From: Paracoccaceae bacterium
GTDB lineage: Bacteria > Pseudomonadota > Alphaproteobacteria > Rhodobacterales > Rhodobacteraceae
Direction: 5' to 3'
NCBI GenBank assembly: GCA_002401945.1
Contig: NVUP01000019.1
Coordinates: 45,338 to 56,049 of the forward strand
DNA length: 10,712 nucleotides
The position numbers and the translations under genes were made by a program. The notes under the pieces were generated by a model, which did not search any database, was not told where the DNA came from, and was given only the letters and a program-made list of their open reading frames with translations. This document shows positions 6,059 through 10,712 of the stretch, piece by piece; within the stretch, counting starts at the first letter, position 1; every line of letters starts with the position of its first letter.

Positions 6059-6666
6059 CATCTGGCGTTGACCGCAGAAATTGCAGTCTCCAGCGCCTGT
6101 TCGATACTCAGATCACTGGTGTCGATGGTCAACGCATCATCGGCAGGTTTCATCGGTGCCTCGGCGCGGTTCATGTCGCGGTCATCGCGCGCCTTCACAT
6201 CCGCCAGCACCTCCTCAAGCGAGGTCACTTCGCCCTTACCTGTCAGCTCTAGGAACCGCCGTTTGGCGCGCACTTCGGCGCTGGCGGTGACGTAGAGTTT
6301 CACCTGCGCCTTGGGGCAGATCACGGTGCCAATGTCACGCCCATCCAGCACCGCACCACCTGCGCGGCGGGCAAAGGAACGTTGAAAATCGACCAGTGCG
6401 GCGCGCACCTCGGCAATCACGGCGACCTTTGACGCGGCCTGCGCCACCTCGGCGGTGCGTAGATCATCACGGTCCAGATCTTCGGGCTGCAAAGTTTTGG
6501 CAGCCTCGATGGCGTTGCCCCCCCCCAGCACGCGGGCGCCAACGGCCCGATACAGCAACCCGGTGTCCAAATGGGCAAAGCCAAACTTTGCCGCCACCGC
6601 CTTGGAAATGGTGCCCTTGCCCGCCGCCGCCGGCCCATCAATTGCAACGGTGAAATCCGTGGTCAT
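6046..6666 (-). CDS. cmk: (d)CMP kinase
   Basis: Cytidylate kinase phosphorylates CMP and dCMP with ATP in pyrimidine nucleotide metabolism. The 206-residue protein has the P-loop GPAAAGKGT at 11-19, the nucleotide-binding DTGLLYR at 34-40, LDGRDIGTV at 107-115, the lid motif RDDRDMNR at 160-167 and a closing IDTSDL at 182-187, all typical of the family. The ATG at 6666 is chosen over an in-frame TTG at 6678; GGA lies just upstream at ribosome-binding distance. It starts 31 bases after aroA ends and is probably cotranscribed with it. A run of nine C (6518-6526; nine G in the coding strand) encodes LGGG around residues 47-50, so the gene has a slip-prone tract. It converges on the hxlR gene. 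Confidence 0.96.
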   Translation of the reverse strand: MTTDFTVAIDGPAAAGKGTISKAVAAKFGFAHLDTGLLYRAVGARVLGGGNAIEAAKTLQPEDLDRDDLRTAEVAQAASKVAVIAEVRAALVDFQRSFARRAGGAVLDGRDIGTVICPKAQVKLYVTASAEVRAKRRFLELTGKGEVTSLEEVLADVKARDDRDMNRAEAPMKPADDALTIDTSDLSIEQALETAISAVNARWTSA

Positions 6667-6697
6667 TCTGTCATCCAATTTAGTACACGCCCAGACA

Positions 6698-8044
6698 TCA
6701 ACCGTGGCTCAACTTGGCGCCCAAGGCGCTCATCAGCGGTTCAAAAATCGGGAAAGAGGTGGTGATCGGGCTGCCGTCATCCACCGTCACCGGGTTTTGC
6801 GCTGCCATGCCCAACACCATAAAGGCCATCGCAATCCGGTGATCCAACTGGCTGGCGCAGGTTGCTCCGCCGGGCACGCCTTCGGGCCCCAAACCGGTGA
6901 CCTCCCACCAGTCTTCGCCCTCATCTACTGTGATACCACACGCGCGTAACCCTTTGGCCATGGCGTCAATCCGGTCGCTTTCCTTGACCCGCAATTCCCG
7001 CACTCCGGCCATCATGGTCTTGCCCGTTGCATGGGCAGCCACCACCGACAGCACCGGGTATTCGTCGATCATCGAGGCCGCACGGTGGGGCGGCACTTCG
7101 ATGCCCTTCATATTGGGCGAATAGCGCGCGCGCAGATCCGCCACCGGCTCCCCACCCTCGGTGCGCTCATTTTCATAGGTCAGATCCGCGCCCATCTCGC
7201 GCAGTGTGGTAAACAATCCAGCCCGCGTTGGGTTCAGGCCGATGCCCGGCACCAGCACGTCCGAGCCCGGGGTGATGATTGCAGCACAGACCGGAAAGGC
7301 GGCACTGGAGGGATCGCGGGGCACCGCAATCACCTGTGGTTTCAGCTCAGGCCGACCGGTCAGAGTGATGACCCGGCCCTCGTTGGTGTCCTCAACCGTG
7401 ATTTCAGCACCGAAACCCGCCAGCATCCGCTCGGAGTGATCCCGGGTGGCTTCTTTTTCGATCACCACAGTTTTGCCCGGCGCGTTCAGCCCGGCCAGCA
7501 GCATCGCCGATTTCACCTGCGCCGAGGGCACCGGTACCACATAGCGCACCGGCACCGGATCAGCAGCCCCCACGATGGTCATCGGCAGACGGCCCCCCTT
7601 ACGGCCCACGGTCTGCGCCCCAAATAGTGCCAGTGGATCAGTCACCCGCGCCATCGGGCGGCCATTCAGGCTGGCGTCACCGGTAAAGGTGGCGGTGATC
7701 GGCTGCGTCGCCATCGCGCCCATGATCAGTCGCACCCCGGTGCCCGAGTTGCCACAGTCGATTACATTTTCCGGCTCAGCAAAGCCACCAACACCAACGC
7801 CAAACACCGACCAGCTGCCACCACCATGGTTGACCACCTCGGCGCCAAAGGCCTGCATCGCCTTGGCAGTATCCAGCACATCCTCGCCTTCCAGCAACCC
7901 GGTGATTTTGGTTTCACCCACTGCCATCGCGCCTAGGATCAGCGAGCGGTGCGAGATTGACTTGTCGCCAGGAACTTCTGCCACGCCGGTGAGCGGGCCG
8001 CAGCGATGGGAGGTCATTGGGGTGGGGGTGCCGTGTCCAGACAT
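6698..8044 (-). CDS. aroA: 3-phosphoshikimate 1-carboxyvinyltransferase (EPSP synthase)
   Basis: AroA joins shikimate-3-phosphate and PEP to make EPSP, the sixth step of the shikimate pathway and the target of glyphosate. The 448-residue protein carries the whole class II motif set: GDKS (26-29, in [10 protein letters not shown]), SAQVK (174-178), RDHSE (201-205) and NPTR (271-274). It also has the catalytic-region MIDEYP (Asp327) and LRVKESDR (Glu355). Overall it reads like the CP4 EPSPS. However, the loop is GNSGTGVRL, with Gly101 where CP4 has the tolerance-linked Ala100. The ATG at 8044 follows AAGGAA at a spacing of about 10 bases; the longer frame to 8182 overlaps the upstream gene. It is 43 bases downstream of the amidohydrolase gene and upstream of cmk. 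Confidence 0.97.
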   Translation of the reverse strand: MSGHGTPTPMTSHRCGPLTGVAEVPGDKSISHRSLILGAMAVGETKITGLLEGEDVLDTAKAMQAFGAEVVNHGGGSWSVFGVGVGGFAEPENVIDCGNSGTGVRLIMGAMATQPITATFTGDASLNGRPMARVTDPLALFGAQTVGRKGGRLPMTIVGAADPVPVRYVVPVPSAQVKSAMLLAGLNAPGKTVVIEKEATRDHSERMLAGFGAEITVEDTNEGRVITLTGRPELKPQVIAVPRDPSSAAFPVCAAIITPGSDVLVPGIGLNPTRAGLFTTLREMGADLTYENERTEGGEPVADLRARYSPNMKGIEVPPHRAASMIDEYPVLSVVAAHATGKTMMAGVRELRVKESDRIDAMAKGLRACGITVDEGEDWWEVTGLGPEGVPGGATCASQLDHRIAMAFMVLGMAAQNPVTVDDGSPITTSFPIFEPLMSALGAKLSHG

Positions 8045-8087
8045 ACGAGAGTTTTCCTTATGCGAGCGTTGGCAAATTCCTACCCAA

Positions 8088-9179
8088 TCACCCCTGCCCG
8101 GTCCAGAGCGTTTTGTCTTCATCACGCTCGTCCAGCCAGACTTCGGGGTTGATTTGCGCGATCTGCTCAAACAGCACCTCACCCAGCGCGTCCCGCAATC
8201 GGATGCTGACCGCCCGCTCGCTCAACTTTTCCTGCCGTGTCATGTAAAAATCCGAGCCGAACAACACTCGGCGGCGCAGTCTTTTGCTGGGGTCACCAGT
8301 GCCGGACAACAGCAACCGCAAGATGGGTGCAAAATCGTCAAATTGAAACAAGGTGTAAGAGATATCAGCCCACAGATTGGGGTATCTGCCGCTGCTGATC
8401 ATATCCCGGATCTGCTCCATCCAGTTTTCCCCGCCCCGGGTTTCGCTGGCATTGACATAGGCGGCCCAGTCCACTTGGCCACCAAAATGCGCCAGACACA
8501 GACGCAACCGGGGAAAGTCCCGCAACACCGGCAAATAGGCCGCTGGCCGGGTAAAGCCGTCCCCTGTGTAATCACAGACATCATTGCCCTGCACCCCTCC
8601 GCGCGAACAATGGGTCATCACCGGCAGGCCAAGCCGATCAACCAGTGGATAGATCTTCTGCATCAGCTCTGGATGATCAGGCGCAAAACCCAATCGCGGG
8701 TATATCTTCAGCCCCTTGAATTTCAGGTCGACCAACGCCCGCAGGCATTCTCGGACACTACGGGGATCACGCGGATCAACGGTGGCAAAGGGCAAAACCG
8801 AGCCCGGCGGATTGGCAGCATCCCGCATCCGGGCCAATTCATCGTGCTGCGCCTGCAAGCTGACCGGCACTGAACCAAAGCCAATGCCCTGCATGGGCAT
8901 CGGCAAGATCACAAACCGGGTATCACCGGGATAGTGCTTCACCACGTCATTCAGGATTTCTTGTTGGCTCTCGCGGGCGCCCTGCTGCTGAAATTGATAC
9001 AGCCGCTGCAGTTGCTCCGACAGTTGCTCTTGGCCCAAGGACCGCGCCGCCCAAGCCAATACCAAGATCACTCCTGGGTTATTGCGAATATACTTGGCGC
9101 CCGGAAACGGAAAATTCTCGGGCACGTGCTGCGCCGTGAACGTATGGATGTGACAATTGGTGATGCGAATGTCCGACAT
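8088..9179 (-). CDS. Amidohydrolase-2 family metal-dependent hydrolase
   Basis: A 363-residue cytoplasmic TIM-barrel protein of the amidohydrolase-2 family (PF04909), which includes hydrolases and decarboxylases acting on ring compounds and small amides. Metal ligands can be traced: HIH (His10, His12) in TNCHIHTF, His190 in VMTHC, His231 in LAHFGG, and the C-terminal Asp310 in FGSDFY. Lys158 in FKGLKIYP aligns near the position of a carbamylated lysine in some subtypes. An insert of about 80 residues after the first strand, with a Gln-rich helical stretch at 48-75, is a distinctive part. The substrate cannot be inferred from sequence, and no pathway partner is adjacent. The ATG at 9179 has a strong AGGGGG eight bases upstream. 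It lies 50 bases downstream of trmB. Confidence 0.85.
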   Translation of the reverse strand: MSDIRITNCHIHTFTAQHVPENFPFPGAKYIRNNPGVILVLAWAARSLGQEQLSEQLQRLYQFQQQGARESQQEILNDVVKHYPGDTRFVILPMPMQGIGFGSVPVSLQAQHDELARMRDAANPPGSVLPFATVDPRDPRSVRECLRALVDLKFKGLKIYPRLGFAPDHPELMQKIYPLVDRLGLPVMTHCSRGGVQGNDVCDYTGDGFTRPAAYLPVLRDFPRLRLCLAHFGGQVDWAAYVNASETRGGENWMEQIRDMISSGRYPNLWADISYTLFQFDDFAPILRLLLSGTGDPSKRLRRRVLFGSDFYMTRQEKLSERAVSIRLRDALGEVLFEQIAQINPEVWLDERDEDKTLWTGQG

Positions 9180-9188
9180 GAAATAACC

Positions 9189-9203
9189 CCCTAAAAACTA
9201 GGG
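9189..9203 (-). promoter_or_regulatory. Small hairpin overlapping the amidohydrolase ribosome-binding site
   Basis: On the minus strand CCCTA-GTTTT-TAGGG forms a 5-bp stem whose 3' arm contains part of the AGGGGG ribosome-binding site of the amidohydrolase gene. Pairing would partly hide the site, so it could tune translation. The stem is short, so chance occurrence is quite possible. Confidence 0.3.
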
Positions 9204-9229
9204 TCAGCATGACACGCCAGGGTCGCAGA

Positions 9230-9985
9230 TCAAAGCCGCTTGAAGGTCAGGTAATGCGGAGTGCGGCCCTCGCGCAGGGCCTTTATCTCGTACCTGGTCG
9301 ACAGCCAGTCGCTCCAGGGGTGGTGCCAATCCTCACCCTCCACCGTCAGCCGCTCAAACCCCGCCTTGGGCACTTCCACCAGGGTTTGGCGCACATAGTC
9401 GGGAATGTCAGTCGCCACCCGAAAAATGGCGCCGGGCTTCAGCACCTGCGCCAGCGGCAACAGATGCTCCTGGGTGACGAACCGGCGGCGATGGTGGCGG
9501 TTTTTGGGCCAGGGATCGGGATACAACAAAAAGGCGCGCGAGATTGACGCCTCGGGCAGTACATCCATCAAATCGCGGGCATCGCCGGGATGCACGGCTA
9601 TATTGTCGCATTTGGAATGGCGGATCTTGCCCAACAGCGTGGCAACACCATTGATGAAAGGCTCGGCGCCAATGATGCCGACATCGGGATTGGCAATCGC
9701 CTGATGCACCAGATGCTCACCGCCGCCAAAGCCAACCTCAAGCCAAACATCGCGGCCCCCAAACAGCGCCTGCAGGTCCAGATTGGTACGGTTTGGGTTT
9801 TCCTCCCAGCCAACCGCGCCGGGGCTAAGCGCCGCCAGATCCTGGTCCAGATAGACCTTCTGATTGGGCTTTAGCGTCTTACCCTTGAAGCGGCCATAAA
9901 AATTACGCCAGGGAGCACCGCTCTCGTGAGAGTCGCCTGCCTGTTTGTCACTGAGTTTGACACTGGGGGTCTGATCGTCGGACAT
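9230..9985 (-). CDS. trmB: tRNA (guanine-N7-)-methyltransferase
   Basis: TrmB makes m7G at position 46 in the variable loop of tRNAs, using S-adenosylmethionine. The 251-residue protein has the SAM-binding EVGFGGGEH at 83-91, GAEPF at 106-110, the family hallmark LYPDPWPKNRHHRRR at 154-168, the active-site region ATDIPDY at 191-197, and the C-terminal STRYEIKA at 229-236, which completes the tRNA site. The first 22 residues are polar and probably disordered. The ATG at 9985 follows AGGAAA at good distance; a longer frame to 10039 has no support. It is flanked by the ClpP-like gene upstream (86 bases) and the amidohydrolase gene downstream. Confidence 0.97.
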   Translation of the reverse strand: MSDDQTPSVKLSDKQAGDSHESGAPWRNFYGRFKGKTLKPNQKVYLDQDLAALSPGAVGWEENPNRTNLDLQALFGGRDVWLEVGFGGGEHLVHQAIANPDVGIIGAEPFINGVATLLGKIRHSKCDNIAVHPGDARDLMDVLPEASISRAFLLYPDPWPKNRHHRRRFVTQEHLLPLAQVLKPGAIFRVATDIPDYVRQTLVEVPKAGFERLTVEGEDWHHPWSDWLSTRYEIKALREGRTPHYLTFKRL

Positions 9986-10046
9986 CTGGCAGTTTCCTGT
10001 TTGGCCGCAGCGGCAAGGTTGGCAGCCCCTGTGCCGCAACTGCCCA

Positions 10047-10075
10047 GCCGGGTCAAGTCACACTGGCCGGGTCAA
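10047..10075. repeat. 10-bp direct repeat at the 3' end of the ClpP-like gene
   Basis: GCCGGGTCAA occurs at 10047-10056 and 10066-10075, with starts 19 bases apart; the second copy covers the stop codon. There is no sign of a mobile element boundary. It may be a small tandem-like duplication or chance. Confidence 0.35.
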
Positions 10076-10712
10076 TTCGCAACTGGGTTTTCCCGCAGCA
10101 CCCCGGAGGCAATCAATTTCAACCGGGATGGGTACCATTCGCCATTCGATTCTACCCGCAATGTTTCGATTGCAAAGCCCGCGTCAACTCCACGCTCAAC
10201 CAGATAGGTAAGGTGCTGGTAGATTTCTGATTGAGTATCCCCATAAATCCAGCTGCCAAAGTCAAAAGGGTTATCCCACCCCTCATCCTCTTTCCAATTG
10301 TCATAGTAATTTTTGACTGAACTTGTTGACCAATGCCGCTGATGAAAGCCGATTTTCGACCCCAACATCATCCGCCGCCGCTCGCCCGCGAGAAACAGGT
10401 CAACACAGGCACTGACACATTCCCCCGAGACGGTGGTGTCGAGCCCGTAATCAATGACGATCCACGCCATTTCCTCGCCCGCAAAAACGCTGCCGCCGCT
10501 GCTGTTTAGCCGCAACTCGGTCACGTCGGGATGTTTGCTCAACGCCACCTGCAAGGCATCAATATCGTCGATGGTCATCTCGGCATCGCTGCCTTTAACC
10601 TTGGTCTCGGTGTCATAAATCAGCACCTGCCCCTCAAGAGAAAATTTCTTGGGCAGGGGTTCCTTGGCCATCAAGGCCAATGGGGTGACAATCAAGAAAC
10701 AGGCAAGCAGGC
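10072..10712 (-). CDS. Exported ClpP-like protein, COG3904 type (5' end outside window)
   Basis: The frame runs off the right edge; 213 codons are visible before the TGA at 10072-10074. The first visible residues (LLACFLIVTPLALMA) are the hydrophobic core and cleavage-like end of a signal peptide, so the true start lies beyond 10712 and the protein is probably periplasmic. The body resembles ClpP-like crotonase-fold proteins (COG3904): LRLNSSGGSV, then GECVSACVDLFLAG with the likely nucleophile serine (codon 10411-10413), then IGFHQ with the likely histidine (codon 10342-10344). Between the His motif and the C-terminus is an acidic, aromatic-rich stretch (NYYDNWKEDEGWDNPFDFG). Two cysteines flank the serine and one may form a disulfide. 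Substrate and partners are unknown. Confidence 0.75.
   Translation of the reverse strand, partial: LLACFLIVTPLALMAKEPLPKKFSLEGQVLIYDTETKVKGSDAEMTIDDIDALQVALSKHPDVTELRLNSSGGSVFAGEEMAWIVIDYGLDTTVSGECVSACVDLFLAGERRRMMLGSKIGFHQRHWSTSSVKNYYDNWKEDEGWDNPFDFGSWIYGDTQSEIYQHLTYLVERGVDAGFAIETLRVESNGEWYPSRLKLIASGVLRENPVAN

Noticed and set aside
8045..8182. N-terminal extension of AroA by 46 residues
   Set aside because: It would overlap the 3' end of the amidohydrolase gene by about 95 bases; the ATG at 8044 has its own AAGGAA site.
7575..8873. Plus-strand open frame of 432 codons over aroA and the amidohydrolase gene
   Set aside because: It crosses two clear minus-strand genes and the gap between them, and is rich in P, Q and R as expected of a shadow frame.
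10047..10075. Direct repeat as a possible insertion-sequence target duplication
   Set aside because: Only 9 bases lie between the copies, with no terminal inverted repeats or transposase, so no element is present.

Overview
This window looks like chromosomal housekeeping DNA from a marine roseobacter-type alphaproteobacterium (Rhodobacteraceae). The evidence is the style of the proteins, the gene order aroA-cmk-rpsA-ihfB-lapA-trpF-trpB, and codon use rich in G and C at third positions. The assignment comes from reading protein families by eye, not from a database search. Almost everything lies on the minus strand. Only the partial gene at the left edge and an HxlR-type regulator at 5630-6043 are on the plus strand.

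Left part (1-3303): the 3' end of a DUF3604-family gene runs toward trpB (tryptophan synthase beta), and a strong two-way hairpin terminator at 236-267 separates them. Upstream of trpB on the minus strand are trpF (phosphoribosylanthranilate isomerase), a LapA-domain inner-membrane protein, and ihfB (integration host factor beta). ihfB, lapA and trpF are packed within 4-10 bases of each other, so they are probably one transcript, with trpB following after about 100 bases. A 346-base intergenic region separates ihfB from rpsA and holds the clear rpsA terminator.

Middle (3304-6043): rpsA encodes a full six-domain ribosomal protein S1 and has a leader of about 150 bases that contains a stable hairpin. 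Between rpsA and cmk lies what looks like an insertion into an otherwise conserved block. It consists of an HxlR-family winged-helix regulator on the opposite strand, an upstream region with repeated TTTTGCAAG elements and a likely leaderless promoter, and a stretch at 5253-5567 that resembles a small decayed gene.

Right part (6046-10712): cmk (cytidylate kinase), aroA (EPSP synthase with the class II motif set), an amidohydrolase-2 family metal hydrolase of unknown substrate, trmB (tRNA m7G46 methyltransferase), and the start-truncated gene of an exported ClpP-like (COG3904-type) protein. The themes are aromatic amino acid synthesis (aroA, trpF, trpB), translation (rpsA, trmB), nucleotide supply (cmk) and nucleoid architecture (ihfB).

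I found no mobile element, CRISPR array, tRNA or rRNA, and no convincing new multi-gene system. The points most worth a second look are the HxlR island between cmk and rpsA, the class II AroA with glycine at the glyphosate-tolerance position, a nine-G run inside cmk, and the structured rpsA leader.
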